DNA of 64,000 nucleotides from JADKAC01 sp964492065 (lineage in GTDB: Bacteria > Bacteroidota > Bacteroidia > Chitinophagales > BACL12): contig CAZBHH010000003.1 in the NCBI GenBank assembly GCA_964492065.1, positions 1-64,000 on the forward strand, given 5' to 3'. This document shows, one piece after another, positions 51,116 to 61,162 of this stretch. Position 1 is the first letter of the stretch, and each line of letters starts with the position of its first letter. The position numbers and the translations under genes were made by a program. The notes beneath the pieces were generated by a model. The model did not search any database and had not been told where the DNA came from. It saw only the letters and a program-made list of their open reading frames with translations.

Positions 51116-51837
51116 AATCTCGAAACTGTCTCGGTAAGTAAATAAGGATTTAGCACGAGGTCAACCAGTTTACCTGCAGCAATTTCGGGCGATACTAATT
51201 TTTTTTCCAGGTAGAAGGCATCAAACTTCTCCCGCCTGCTGAAATTATTTTTTTCAGTGGCACGTATCTGCGCCTGCATATCGGTATCCATCACTCCCGG
51301 AGCTATAGCGACAATTTTAAAGTGTTGTTTGCGCAGTTCCATTTCTTTTGCGGCAATCTGTGTCATCATATCCAGCGCTGCTTTTCCTGAACCGTACAGG
51401 CTCCACCCGTCGTATGGCGTGCTCGCTGCACCTGATGTAATATTTAAAATTGTTTTCGGCACCCGGTTGCTGTCTTTGTATTTATTGATAAATGCGTTCA
51501 TCAATACATGCGGTGCAATTGTGTTGATATTATAGGCACGAATAATTTCAGATGCGTCGAGGTTGCCCATATACTGAATGTCGCCCAAAACAGCGGCATT
51601 ATTGATTAAGGCAATAGATTCGGGAAATGCGGTTTGCGGATCCAACAAATCGGGAAACCGGAACTGTTCTAATTTTTCTGTGTCTGCAAGATCGGTTTCG
51701 ATAAATTGAAAGTTTGAATGTGTATGCGTATTGGTTCTGGCAATGCCGTACACAAAATGCGCACTGTCACGCAGCAGGAATTCTGTCAATGCTTTTCCCA
51801 ACCCTTTGCTGCTCCCCGTGATGAACCAATAGCGCAT
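51112..51837 (-). CDS. Short-chain dehydrogenase/reductase (sepiapterin reductase/benzil reductase-like)
   Basis: 241 residues. Rossmann NADP-binding TGSSKGLGKAL at the N-terminus, structural INNAAVLGD, and the active site Ser of NITSGAA with YGSGK (Tyr-x3-Lys). AIAPGVMDTDMQ follows. The layout fits the branch that includes sepiapterin reductase and benzil reductase; the substrate is unknown. It is placed between a symporter gene (2-bp gap) and an amidohydrolase gene (4-bp overlap). Confidence 0.9.
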   Translation of the reverse strand: MRYWFITGSSKGLGKALTEFLLRDSAHFVYGIARTNTHTHSNFQFIETDLADTEKLEQFRFPDLLDPQTAFPESIALINNAAVLGDIQYMGNLDASEIIRAYNINTIAPHVLMNAFINKYKDSNRVPKTILNITSGAASTPYDGWSLYGSGKAALDMMTQIAAKEMELRKQHFKIVAIAPGVMDTDMQAQIRATEKNNFSRREKFDAFYLEKKLVSPEIAAGKLVDLVLNPYLLTETVSRL

Positions 51838-51839
51838 AA

Positions 51840-53210
51840 TTAAATATCAAAGTTTTCAAACTGTTTTTTAGGCACGTACTGCAATTCATTTTCAGTAGAT
51901 GCGATTGCTGCAGTTGCTGCCGCATCACCGGTGATATTAACGACGGTGCGACACATATCGAGAATGCGGTCAATAGGCAAAATGATGGCGATCCATGCGG
52001 GATCCAGGCCAACGGATTCCAGGACGATGATGAGCATAATAATGCCGACGCCCGGAACGGGCGCAGTGCCGATGCTCATCAATGTCGCCATAACAACGAT
52101 GGTGAGCTGGTTGGCAAGAGTGAGGTCCACCATGTGAAACTGTGCCAGGAAAATAACCGCTACTGCCTGGTACAAGCTGGTGCCGTCCATGTTTACCGTT
52201 GCACCGATCGGCAAAGTAAAACTCGCAATGCGCTTGGACACACCCAGGTTTTCGGTAACACAATCCATAGTAACCGGCAGGGTGGCAGCGCTGCTGCTGG
52301 AAGAAAAAGCGAGTATCTGCGCCGGCCCCATGGCACGATATAAATCCCTGTACGGAATTTGTTTTGTAAACAAGCGCAATACCAGCGGATAGGTGATAAA
52401 TAAAGTAAACGCCAGCCCGAGAATAACGGTGAGTGAATACATGCCGAGCCCCTGGAAATAATTCACCATATTCGCCGGGTCATCGCCGGCCAATGCCGCC
52501 ATATTCCCCGCCATCAGACAGAACACAAAGAAGGGCGCTCCCTGCATGATCACGTCCACCATTTTTAAAAACACTTCATTACCCGAATCGATAAAGGCGA
52601 CCATCGGCGCCGCTTTTTCCGGAGGTATCATCATCAGCACGGCGCCGAACAACAACGCAAAAAATATCACCTGCAACATCAGCGTAATATCCATCAGTGC
52701 AGAGAAAATATTGGCGGGGACGATATCAATTAAAAATTGTAAAGGGGAGGCATCTTTAATTTTTTTTGCCGTTTGAATTTTATCATCTAACGGGTTGGGG
52801 GCAGCCTCCGCAGCCTGGGCGCTGCCGTTATCCGCATTTAGAAACAACTCGTAACTCGCCCGGTTTTTCTGGCGCTGCGCATCCGGGACCCGTTCGCCGG
52901 GGCGAATGAAGTTCGCCATCAACAATCCTACGGAAATGGCAATAACGGTAGTCACCATATACAATCCTATGGTCTTTAAGCCCACCCTGCGCAATTTGGA
53001 TATATCTTTTAAATCGGAAATGCCTTTTATAATCGAAAACAATACGAGTGGTACTGCGATTAATTTCAACAAGTTGATAAATATCGTCCCGAATGGTGTC
53101 AACCAGTCGTTGGTAAAATCGCTCCACTTTAAAAAACTGCTGATTACCGCCCAAACAATGCCGAGTAATAAACCGATAAGTATTTTCCAGTGAAGTGCGA
53201 GTTTTCTCAT
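51840..53210 (-). CDS. Dicarboxylate/amino acid:cation symporter (GltP/DctA family)
   Basis: 456 residues of the SDF family (EAAT/GltPh fold) with eight helices and two re-entrant loops. HP1 has the Ser-rich FSSSSSAATLPVT, helix 7 has GATVNMDGTSLYQAV (NMDGT), and the C-terminal part contains GVGIIMLIIVLESVG. These proteins bring in glutamate, aspartate or C4-dicarboxylates with H+ or Na+. An insert of about 45 residues rich in Ala, Asn and Asp lies near 130-180. The gene overlaps aroC by 4 bp (ATGA). Confidence 0.93.
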   Translation of the reverse strand: MRKLALHWKILIGLLLGIVWAVISSFLKWSDFTNDWLTPFGTIFINLLKLIAVPLVLFSIIKGISDLKDISKLRRVGLKTIGLYMVTTVIAISVGLLMANFIRPGERVPDAQRQKNRASYELFLNADNGSAQAAEAAPNPLDDKIQTAKKIKDASPLQFLIDIVPANIFSALMDITLMLQVIFFALLFGAVLMMIPPEKAAPMVAFIDSGNEVFLKMVDVIMQGAPFFVFCLMAGNMAALAGDDPANMVNYFQGLGMYSLTVILGLAFTLFITYPLVLRLFTKQIPYRDLYRAMGPAQILAFSSSSSAATLPVTMDCVTENLGVSKRIASFTLPIGATVNMDGTSLYQAVAVIFLAQFHMVDLTLANQLTIVVMATLMSIGTAPVPGVGIIMLIIVLESVGLDPAWIAIILPIDRILDMCRTVVNITGDAAATAAIASTENELQYVPKKQFENFDI

Positions 53211-54301
53211 GTTTTATTTTTTGGAAGTTGCAATGCATTTTGTATTAGCAGATGATCGATTAAAACGAGAGCGGCCATTGCTTCGACAATGGGTACTGCC
53301 CTTGGCAATACGCAGGGATCATGGCGGCCTTTACCTTCCACCATCACCTTTTCACCTTGCCTGTTTACGGATTCCTGCGGCCTTAAAATCGTTGCGACAG
53401 GTTTAAATCCCACGTTAAAATAAATATCCATACCATTGCTGATACCGCCCTGGATACCGCCGGAGTTATTGGTGCGGGTAACGATTTTCCCATCCCTGTT
53501 TTCAAACAGGTCGTTGTGCGCACTTCCCCGCTGGCGTGTGCCTGCGAAACCGCTGCCGGTCTCAAACGCTTTTGCCGCATTAATACTCAACATGGCCTTA
53601 CCGAGGTCGGCGTGCAATTTGTCGAATACCGGGTCGCCCATTCCGGCGGGATAATTTTTAATCACACAGCGAATTACACCGCCAATGGTGTCGCCCTGCT
53701 TTTTTACTTCGGAAACCAATGCAATCATTTTCTCGGCTGTTTCCGGATCGGGGCACCGTATTATAGAATCATCGACCTTTGTCAAATCCAGTTGGTCGTA
53801 ATCCTTCTGCAATGCGATTTCTCCTACTGACTGCACATAGGCATACACTTCGACTCCGGCTAGTTGCAACAGCTGCTTGGCGATACTTCCCGCTGCCACC
53901 CGGGCTGCAGTTTCCCTGGCCGAGGAACGGCCTCCGCCGCGGTAATCCCTGAATCCGTACTTCACATCATAGGTGTAGTCCGCATGAGAGGGGCGATAGG
54001 CATTCGCCAAATGCGCATAATCTTTTGAGCGCTGATCCGCATTGCGAATGATGAGCGCTATCGGCGTTCCGGTCGTCACTCCTTCAAAGATGCCGCTGAC
54101 AATTTCTACAGTATCTTCCTCTCTGCGCTGTGTCGTAATTTTTGACTGCCCCGGTTTGCGGCGCCGCATTTCCTTTTCTATGAACTGCAGATCCAGGGTG
54201 AGCCCTGGCGGGCAGCCGTCAATCAATGCACCGATAGCGATGCCATGCGATTCTCCGAAAGTGTGTACCCTGAATATTTTACCAAAACTGCTTCCCGGCA
54301 T
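53207..54301 (-). CDS. aroC: Chorismate synthase
   Basis: 364 residues. GESHGIAIGALIDGCPPG, RRREEDTVEI-like QRREEDTVEIVSG and YRGGGRSSARETAARVAAG are the family signatures, as is DRDGKI-type ENRDGKIVTRTNNSGGIQG. It makes chorismate from EPSP using reduced FMN. It heads a run of four overlapping or abutting genes (aroC, symporter, SDR, amidohydrolase). A TAACTTAG element ends 4 nt before the ATG. Confidence 0.96.
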   Translation of the reverse strand: MPGSSFGKIFRVHTFGESHGIAIGALIDGCPPGLTLDLQFIEKEMRRRKPGQSKITTQRREEDTVEIVSGIFEGVTTGTPIALIIRNADQRSKDYAHLANAYRPSHADYTYDVKYGFRDYRGGGRSSARETAARVAAGSIAKQLLQLAGVEVYAYVQSVGEIALQKDYDQLDLTKVDDSIIRCPDPETAEKMIALVSEVKKQGDTIGGVIRCVIKNYPAGMGDPVFDKLHADLGKAMLSINAAKAFETGSGFAGTRQRGSAHNDLFENRDGKIVTRTNNSGGIQGGISNGMDIYFNVGFKPVATILRPQESVNRQGEKVMVEGKGRHDPCVLPRAVPIVEAMAALVLIDHLLIQNALQLPKNKT

Positions 54302-54427
54302 TGCGCTAAGTTAATGCATTTGACATGGAATTGAGGTGCCGGCACCGTGTGCTGCGGGACAATCGCAAGGGCAATACGCAATTGCACTGCAAGCCGGAAA
54401 CCGCAAAAAATCTGTTACTTTGCTGCA

Positions 54428-55651
54428 ATGGGTTCCACGTTGATTACAAATATCAAGTCGCTTCTGCAAACCGATAACGGAAGCCGTAAATGCGCAATGG
54501 GAAAAGAAATGGGTGTTCTCCCCTCTTTAGACAACGCCTGGCTGCTGATCGACAAGGGGCGCATTCACTCATACGGCGCAATGGATACGGTACCTGAAAG
54601 AGCCGACAATTATATAAACGCAGATGGAAAATACGTACTGCCGGCGTGGTGCGACAGTCATACCCACCTGGTGTTTGCCGACAGCCGGGAGGAGGAGTTT
54701 GTGATGCGCATCCGCGGCAAAACCTATGAACAAATTGCCGAAGTGGGAGGCGGCATATTAAATTCTGCCCGCAAATTGCAGGCAATGGATTTTCAATTGT
54801 TGTACGAAAAAGCGGCTCGTCGTCTCGAAGAAGTAATTGCGCATGGTACGGGAGCCATTGAGATCAAAAGCGGCTATGGACTGACAACGGATTCCGAAAT
54901 TAAAATGCTGCAAGTAATACGCAAGTTAAAGGAAAATTACGCCATACCCATCAAATCCACGTTCCTGGGGGCTCATGCCATCCCCATTGAATACAAGCAC
55001 AACCGCGAAGGATATATCCGGTTAATCATCGATGAGATGCTGCCGAAGATTTCCGATGAAGGTTTAGCGGATTATTGCGATGTATTTTGTGAGAAGGGAT
55101 TTTTTACAATAGAGGAAACGAACAGGATACTACAGGCGGCAGCGGGTTATGGATTAAAACCCAAGATACACGTAAATCAGCTCTCCAACAGCGGAGGGGT
55201 GCAGGCAGGCGTAAAAAATAATGCCCTGTCGGTCGATCACCTGGAAGAAATCGGCGATGCGGAAATAGAATATTTATCTACCGCAACGACGCTGCCCGTA
55301 GCGCTGCCTTCCTGCAGTTTCTTTTTAGGTATCCCCTACGCCCCGGGGCGAAAAATGATCGATGCGGGCTTGCCACTGGTACTGGCTTCCGATTTCAACC
55401 CGGGAAGTACGCCTTCGGGCAATATACCTTTTGTAATATCGCTTGCATGTATCCGCATGCGGCTCACTCCGGAGGAAGCTATAAACGCCGTGACGATTAA
55501 CGGCGCCGCCGCCATGGAACTGGAAAGAGAAGCCGGCAGCATCGCTGTGGGCAAACGTGCCAACCTGATTATCACCAAACCGATGAAAAATATCGCCTAC
55601 CTGCCCTATGCGTTTGGAACAAATCACATCGATACAGTTATAACGGGATAA
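54428..55651 (+). CDS. hutI: Imidazolonepropionase HutI
   Basis: 407 residues from ATG 54428. The metal ligands are in PAWCDSHTHLVFADSR; GAIEIKSGYGLTTDSE, GAHAIPIEYK and LASDFNPGSTP are typical of HutI. It opens the ring of imidazolone-5-propionate in histidine breakdown to glutamate. No other hut gene is near. The frame extends upstream but those residues are unlike the family. A TTACTTTG element lies 5 nt before the start. Confidence 0.95.
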   Translation: MGSTLITNIKSLLQTDNGSRKCAMGKEMGVLPSLDNAWLLIDKGRIHSYGAMDTVPERADNYINADGKYVLPAWCDSHTHLVFADSREEEFVMRIRGKTYEQIAEVGGGILNSARKLQAMDFQLLYEKAARRLEEVIAHGTGAIEIKSGYGLTTDSEIKMLQVIRKLKENYAIPIKSTFLGAHAIPIEYKHNREGYIRLIIDEMLPKISDEGLADYCDVFCEKGFFTIEETNRILQAAAGYGLKPKIHVNQLSNSGGVQAGVKNNALSVDHLEEIGDAEIEYLSTATTLPVALPSCSFFLGIPYAPGRKMIDAGLPLVLASDFNPGSTPSGNIPFVISLACIRMRLTPEEAINAVTINGAAAMELEREAGSIAVGKRANLIITKPMKNIAYLPYAFGTNHIDTVITG

Positions 55652-55693
55652 TTACAGGCCAAAGCAACATATATACTGCCATACAAAACGGGT

Positions 55694-55721
55694 AAAAAAA
55701 TACCGCCATTTACGGCGGTAT
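55694..55721 (-). terminator. Rho-independent terminator of tRNA-Leu
   Basis: On the minus strand ATACCGCC / GGCGGTAT (8 bp, 6-nt loop) followed by seven T, 10 nt after the tRNA. Confidence 0.88.
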
Positions 55722-55731
55722 GCATTCCGGG

Positions 55732-55815
55732 TGCCGAGAATGGGAGTCGAACCCATACAGCCTTTCGGCCACACGCCCCTGAAACGTGCGTGTCTACCAA
55801 TTCCACCATCTCGGC
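55732..55815 (-). tRNA. tRNA-Leu (anticodon CAG)
   Basis: 84-nt class II tRNA with a long variable arm. The acceptor stem is GCCGAGA/TCTCGGC with discriminator A, the T arm is ATGGG-TTCGACT-CCCAT, the D loop contains TTGGTAGA, and the anticodon stem is CACGT/GCGTG with loop TTCAGGG. The anticodon CAG is complementary to 55779-55781. The variable arm includes GGCCGAAAGGC. CCA is not encoded. Confidence 0.95.
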
Positions 55816-55852
55816 AAGTGAGGTGGCAAAATTATTGAAATTTTATTATTGA

Positions 55853-58800
55853 TTACTGCGGCAGACTGATAAAAAACGTCGTACCCGTATTCTCTTCACT
55901 TTCGGCCCAAATACGGCCATGGAGGCGCTTGACAATTTTTTCAACGATGGCAAGGCCTACGCCGCTGCCCTCGAAGTGCTCCTCGCTGTGCAGTCGCTTG
56001 AAGGCTTTGAACAATTTTTCTTTGAATTCCATGCTAAACCCGACGCCGTTGTCCTTAATACTAAAGGTTATCGTCCGTCCTTGAATCTCGCCGGCAAATT
56101 CGACTACCGGGAGCGTGCATGTCGAACTGAATTTAACGGCATTGGAAACCAGGTTGACAATGGCCTGTTTCAACAAATTGCTATCCGTATTCACTTCAGG
56201 CATTTCTCCATATTTAAAATCAACTTTGGTGGTATCCATTTGCTTTGACACCTCTGCAACCGCTTCTTTAATCAACTCGCCCAAATTAAACCGGGTATTG
56301 TGGATGTCCATACGGCCCATTTTCGAATAGATCAACAAGTTGTCGATCAGGGCGGTCATCTTAACGATGCTCTGCCGTATCTGTGTTATATTGGCGCTGC
56401 CCTCTTCGTCGAGTACATTGCCGTAATTTTTTTCGAGGAAGTAGGCAAAAATATCAATCGTGCGCAATGGTGTGCGCAAATCGTGTGAAACCGAGTAATT
56501 AAATGTTTCCAGTTCTTTATTTGCCGCTTCCAGCAAGGCGGTTCGCCGGTTTACTTTTACTTCCAGTTCTTCATTCAGCGATGCGAGCTCCTTCTCTTTA
56601 TTTTTCAGTTCGGTAATGTCGGTGGATACCGAAAGCAGTTCGGTGAGATTGCCCTCCGAATCCCGCAAAGGCACTTTAATTGTTTGCAGCCAGTGGGTAT
56701 TACCCGTTTTGCCGCTCTCGTATTTTATCTCGGAATAATGAATGGGTAATTTGGACAGGAAAATATCATTATCGATTTCCAGTAATTTGCGCAAAGAATT
56801 ATCCAAATCAATTTTCTTCAAGAACTGGTATTGGAGTATTTCGTTTTTTGCATATCCCAACATTTCTGAAAACGCTTTGTTAATCAGAACAAATTCGTTA
56901 TTGATATTTCTCACATAAATGGGGTAGGGAATAATATTCAAAATCTGTTGCAGGAACAGGCGTTGTTGCTGCAACTCTCTTTCGTAGATTTTCAATTCAT
57001 TGATATCCTGGTGGATACCGGACGCACGGATGGGTTCCCCGTTTTCGTCCCATTCCACCACCCTGCCTTTATCCAGTATCCAGCGCCACTCGCCATTGCT
57101 GGCAAGCATGCGCACGGTAGCTTCGTAATAGGGAATCTCGCCACGCAGGTGTCTTTGAAAGATGTCATTCGCAGTTCCAATATCTTCGGGGTGGACAAAC
57201 TTCTCCCAGAATTGCCCATTCACCACATTAAATTCAAAACTATATCCCAGCATTTCAGCCCAGCGCTTGTTGTGAATCATTTTATCTTCCCGTATCAGGT
57301 AATCCCAGGTGCCGAGATCAGCGCCTTTCAGGGCGAGTTCAAGCCTTGTTTCGCTCTCTTTTAATGCTATCGCCTGTTTGTGTTGCTCGGTGATATCCCG
57401 CACTATCATCTGAATATTGCCATCGGGGTAGGTACTGGCATGAATATCGGCAATACCTTTTTCGCCATTCTTGCGGACGAATTTTACCACACCGCTGAAC
57501 ACGCCGTTCCTGCGGATACTTTCAATCAATTCTTCGCCGTTTTCCAGCGGCGTAAACACTTCGCTTAATGACAGGCTGGCGATCTCCGATTTCTGGTATC
57601 CCGTCAATTCTTCGGTGAGCTGATTGGATTCAATGATTAAATCGGCAGGGCTGATAATGCATATCGCCTCGCTGGCATTCTCGACGATGTATTGATATAA
57701 TTCCTCGCTGTGGTTCAGTGCCTGTTGCGCTTGCTTTTTCTGGCTGGATTCAAAGGCAAACGCAATAAATCCCGCCAGTGAGTTAACGAACAGTTGTTCT
57801 TCCACCGTCCACTTTCTCAATGTATCTACCTGGTCGAAACACAGTGCACCCCAGACGGTATCCTGGCTGATGATACAGCTATCCATCATTGAGAAAATCT
57901 GGTTAGGCAGAATATAATCATCTAAAAATTCCCGGTAGCGCTCGTCATTTCGGCAATCATCGCCTACAATAAATTTCTCCTCCAACAGCGCTTTAAGGTA
58001 AAGCGGACAATTTTCAATGGTTACGCCGGTGCTGCTGTCAAACCGCTTCTGTATATTGTCGTAATTCACGAGATTGATGAACCCGTTTCCCTCGGGGTTC
58101 AACTGCCAGATATTTACCCGGCTCACCTCCAACGATTCGGCGGCGACCTTTGCAATTTTCTGTAATGCCAGGTCGAAATCTCCTTCTACGACTTCCCTGC
58201 TCCTGGCCAGGTCAACCAGAATGGTCTGTTGCTTTTTCAAAACCTCTTCAACACGCTGCAATTGCTTTTTAGCGGTTGTCGCTTCGTGGATATCCGTTAT
58301 TAACCCGCCGAACTGGTTCTGATCGGTGAACTCATCCCGTACGGGAAACAGTTGCAAACGCACATACCTGCACGTACCTGCGCTGGTGCGCATACAGTAC
58401 TCATCTGCATCTTCTTTTACTCCCACGAGATCTAATTTCTTCAGTGCGGCCACAATGTTTGCCTTTTGTCCGGGATCATCAAAATAATCGAGCAGTGATG
58501 TTTGCAGTGAGTCGGCATTTCTGAACCCGGAAATAGATTGCCACGCCGGATTCAAATACGTAAACCGGAACTGATCGTCAATTTTAAAAATTACATCTTT
58601 GGAATTTTCAACCAGGTTTTGGTATTTGTTTTCACTTGCCTTTAATTCCCTTTCCGCCTTCTTTTTCTCGGTAATATCGGTGATAATTGTCTGTATGGCA
58701 GGCTTGCCTTCAAACTCTATCGGAAAAGCAAATATTTCGGTATCGAGTATATTGCCATCCAATTTGATTAGTTGTTCTTCGATAGGTTCGACAAGGCTCT

Positions 58801-59410
58801 TGCCTTCAGACATAGCCTTTATCCTTTCATAGGCCAGTTTCTTATATTCATCGGAAACAAAATTCATAATCTCCATGCCCAACAGGCTGTCGCCTTCGAC
58901 GGCACCGATCATGGTATGCGCCTGTTCATTGGCGTACACGATTTTTCCATTCATGTGGATGATAACAGCCGAGCTCGTAAATTGCAGAAACTTCAGGTGG
59001 CGTGAAGAAATCTCATCCAGCCGCCGCAATTCTTTCACCCTGTCGCTCACTTCGATACAGGTAATTGAAAACCCCTCGATGCCATTGGTCTCCCGTGCAA
59101 GTTTATTGACGTGCAGATCGAAAAACCTTTCAAAATTGAATAGTTTTAATGCCGGTATAACAAAATTCAATAAATGCCCCGACTCGAGGCCTACCTGTTT
59201 TAGTGACTCAATTTTATCGTGAAAATTTTCAAATAATTTGTAAAAATCCCTGGGTGGGCTGCCGTCATTTGCGGATTGAAATAGCCGGACAAAAGCGGCA
59301 TTGTAATGCAATACGTTAAAACCGGAATCCACCAGCGCTACCGAGATATTGAGATAGTCCAGCCCTTTGAATTTTTCCGTTAAAATCTTAGAGTCTAATG
59401 GCGATTCCAT
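55853..59410 (-). CDS. Multi-PAS/GAF sensor histidine kinase (1185 aa)
   Basis: Domains in order: a PAS-like region (about 1-130), two PAS domains (135-260, 260-385), a GAF domain (about 400-560), three more PAS domains (565-690, 690-810, 815-940), a coiled segment, HisKA with H box SVSHDLRTPLR (His near 970) and an HATPase with IVNLVSNAVKFS, IKDNGVGF and GSGVGLAIVEKIV. No transmembrane helix is seen, so it is a cytoplasmic sensor. It lacks a receiver domain and no response regulator is near, an orphan kinase. ATG 59410 is chosen over a TTG at 59422. The ligand is unknown. Confidence 0.93.
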   Translation of the reverse strand: MESPLDSKILTEKFKGLDYLNISVALVDSGFNVLHYNAAFVRLFQSANDGSPPRDFYKLFENFHDKIESLKQVGLESGHLLNFVIPALKLFNFERFFDLHVNKLARETNGIEGFSITCIEVSDRVKELRRLDEISSRHLKFLQFTSSAVIIHMNGKIVYANEQAHTMIGAVEGDSLLGMEIMNFVSDEYKKLAYERIKAMSEGKSLVEPIEEQLIKLDGNILDTEIFAFPIEFEGKPAIQTIITDITEKKKAERELKASENKYQNLVENSKDVIFKIDDQFRFTYLNPAWQSISGFRNADSLQTSLLDYFDDPGQKANIVAALKKLDLVGVKEDADEYCMRTSAGTCRYVRLQLFPVRDEFTDQNQFGGLITDIHEATTAKKQLQRVEEVLKKQQTILVDLARSREVVEGDFDLALQKIAKVAAESLEVSRVNIWQLNPEGNGFINLVNYDNIQKRFDSSTGVTIENCPLYLKALLEEKFIVGDDCRNDERYREFLDDYILPNQIFSMMDSCIISQDTVWGALCFDQVDTLRKWTVEEQLFVNSLAGFIAFAFESSQKKQAQQALNHSEELYQYIVENASEAICIISPADLIIESNQLTEELTGYQKSEIASLSLSEVFTPLENGEELIESIRRNGVFSGVVKFVRKNGEKGIADIHASTYPDGNIQMIVRDITEQHKQAIALKESETRLELALKGADLGTWDYLIREDKMIHNKRWAEMLGYSFEFNVVNGQFWEKFVHPEDIGTANDIFQRHLRGEIPYYEATVRMLASNGEWRWILDKGRVVEWDENGEPIRASGIHQDINELKIYERELQQQRLFLQQILNIIPYPIYVRNINNEFVLINKAFSEMLGYAKNEILQYQFLKKIDLDNSLRKLLEIDNDIFLSKLPIHYSEIKYESGKTGNTHWLQTIKVPLRDSEGNLTELLSVSTDITELKNKEKELASLNEELEVKVNRRTALLEAANKELETFNYSVSHDLRTPLRTIDIFAYFLEKNYGNVLDEEGSANITQIRQSIVKMTALIDNLLIYSKMGRMDIHNTRFNLGELIKEAVAEVSKQMDTTKVDFKYGEMPEVNTDSNLLKQAIVNLVSNAVKFSSTCTLPVVEFAGEIQGRTITFSIKDNGVGFSMEFKEKLFKAFKRLHSEEHFEGSGVGLAIVEKIVKRLHGRIWAESEENTGTTFFISLPQ

Positions 59411-59553
59411 GTCCTTAAACAAAAATCCCCGATTAAGATTGAATTTAATAATTAATTCAATTGCAAATGTGACAACCTGCAGTGTTAAAACAACAGGGAT
59501 TTTCAGTTAAAGCTACTAATAAGCACGGGAAGAATACAACAAGGGCAATGTTA

Positions 59554-61149
59554 TTAATCTTCGAGCAGTACAGTCAACCCGGGACTAAAGGGATTGAGTG
59601 TATCGCAAAGCATGCGGATAAAATCCTGACCAGAAGAGGCATACCGTGAAAGCAGGTTGTCATACCGTTCCTGGGGTATTCCGGTGGGAAATAATTTTTC
59701 GCAAACTGCCCGAATCTGGTTCACGGCGGTTTCCGATTGTTGTTTTTGCGACCTGATCAGCTTGGCTTCCAGTTTCTGCAGCCCATTAATAGTGTTCTGC
59801 ATTTCAGCCATCACCGCCTTTTCGAGGGTGCTATCGGTTGCAATCACTTTAATGCGCAGCGTTTCAAACAACTTTGCCACGGCAATTTTTTCCTGTTCCA
59901 GGGTGGTGTCACCGCCTGAGTGCTCAATAATATACTTTTTAATCAGGGCATCCACCGGTTCAAAAAAATCGCTGAGTTCCAGGTTTAGTTTCTGGATTTT
60001 CTTTTGGGTATTCTTGTCCACCAGCAACACAGAATTGCGCAGCATCAAAGCGGGGAAGGGAATCCTATAGTGGTCGAAGACACCTTTCAACTGCAGCCAG
60101 TATGACAGTTCGCCGCCGCCTCCCACATAGGCCAGGGCCGGCAGTACTTTTTGTTGAAACAGAGGGCGCAGGATTACATTCGGGCTAAAGCGCTCCGGAT
60201 GTGCTTGCAGCATGTGCACTATGGCCTCCCTTGAAAATTGCAAATCGGTATTCAGCACCACATACCTTTCCGTTTCCGCATCGTATTCGATGCGCTCACG
60301 GACGCCGTCATCCACATAAAACAAATTTATTTCGCGGGCATGCGCCTGCTCTTTAAAATGTTCGAGTAGCCTGCGGTTGGTGGCGGCCACCTGCCTATAC
60401 GAGTTGTGATGCAACAATTCGTCTTCAATTACGCCGGCTACTTCCGATTTAAAACCCGCATCATCGCTATCGACAATAACGAGTCCGTACGATCCGAAGA
60501 GTGCATTTAATATAATCCGTGTCGCCTGCGACAGGGTATGTGACTGAGCGTAGGCATCCCGGAATGTGTGGAGCAACGCATCCATCGCAGCATTGCCTTT
60601 AAAGAGTTCTGCCAGCGATTCGATGATGGCGCTTAATCCCGCAGTGGGCATACGACCGCAGGCACCTGCGACATCGGCTTCCCAACGGTAAGTTTTGCCA
60701 AATAAATTGAAGTGATTTATTTCTGCAAAATCGTGATCTTCGGAGCCGAGGCAAAACACCGGAACAAAGTTTTTATCCGGCGCATTGAACTGCAATTCCC
60801 TGCAGGCAGCTATAGTTGAAACTGCTTTATAAATCACATAGAGCGGACCGGTAAAGATATTGAGTTGATGGGCAGTTACAATGCAGTATGTATTATCGCT
60901 TTGCAACAGGCCGATATTTGTTTTTGTCACATCGCCGATATCAATGCCTTTGTACTGTTCGGATAATATATTGACGAGTGCGCTGCGGTTTACATGTTGA
61001 AATGCGCCCGGCGTTGCGCTCCGCAACAAATTAGAAACAGACACCCTGGTTTTGTAAAAGGGCTTTGATTTTTCCCCATCGGCCAGATAATCGAGCATCA
61101 GCCGGTTTAAATATCCCGTTTGCGTATGTGGTATTTTTTTTACTTGCAT
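59554..61149 (-). CDS. bshC: Bacillithiol biosynthesis cysteine-adding enzyme BshC
   Basis: 531 residues from ATG 61149. TAHQLNIFTGPLYVIYKA near residue 100, FCLGSEDHDFAEINH, the core segment FSPNVILRPLFQQKVLP and AYVGGGGELSYWLQLKGVF are hallmarks of BshC. In Firmicutes and some Bacteroidota it adds Cys to GlcN-malate to finish bacillithiol, the low-molecular-weight thiol. bshA and bshB are not in the window. The gene follows rimO by 13 bp in the ftsY-rimO-bshC run. Confidence 0.93.
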   Translation of the reverse strand: MQVKKIPHTQTGYLNRLMLDYLADGEKSKPFYKTRVSVSNLLRSATPGAFQHVNRSALVNILSEQYKGIDIGDVTKTNIGLLQSDNTYCIVTAHQLNIFTGPLYVIYKAVSTIAACRELQFNAPDKNFVPVFCLGSEDHDFAEINHFNLFGKTYRWEADVAGACGRMPTAGLSAIIESLAELFKGNAAMDALLHTFRDAYAQSHTLSQATRIILNALFGSYGLVIVDSDDAGFKSEVAGVIEDELLHHNSYRQVAATNRRLLEHFKEQAHAREINLFYVDDGVRERIEYDAETERYVVLNTDLQFSREAIVHMLQAHPERFSPNVILRPLFQQKVLPALAYVGGGGELSYWLQLKGVFDHYRIPFPALMLRNSVLLVDKNTQKKIQKLNLELSDFFEPVDALIKKYIIEHSGGDTTLEQEKIAVAKLFETLRIKVIATDSTLEKAVMAEMQNTINGLQKLEAKLIRSQKQQSETAVNQIRAVCEKLFPTGIPQERYDNLLSRYASSGQDFIRMLCDTLNPFSPGLTVLLED

Positions 61150-61162
61150 TATGTGTTGTAAT

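Noticed and set aside
43728..51837. A tetrahydropterin pathway made of phhA and the sepiapterin-reductase-like SDR
   Set aside because: The two genes are 6.6 kb apart on different operons and the SDR branch covers many substrates; no other pterin gene is present.
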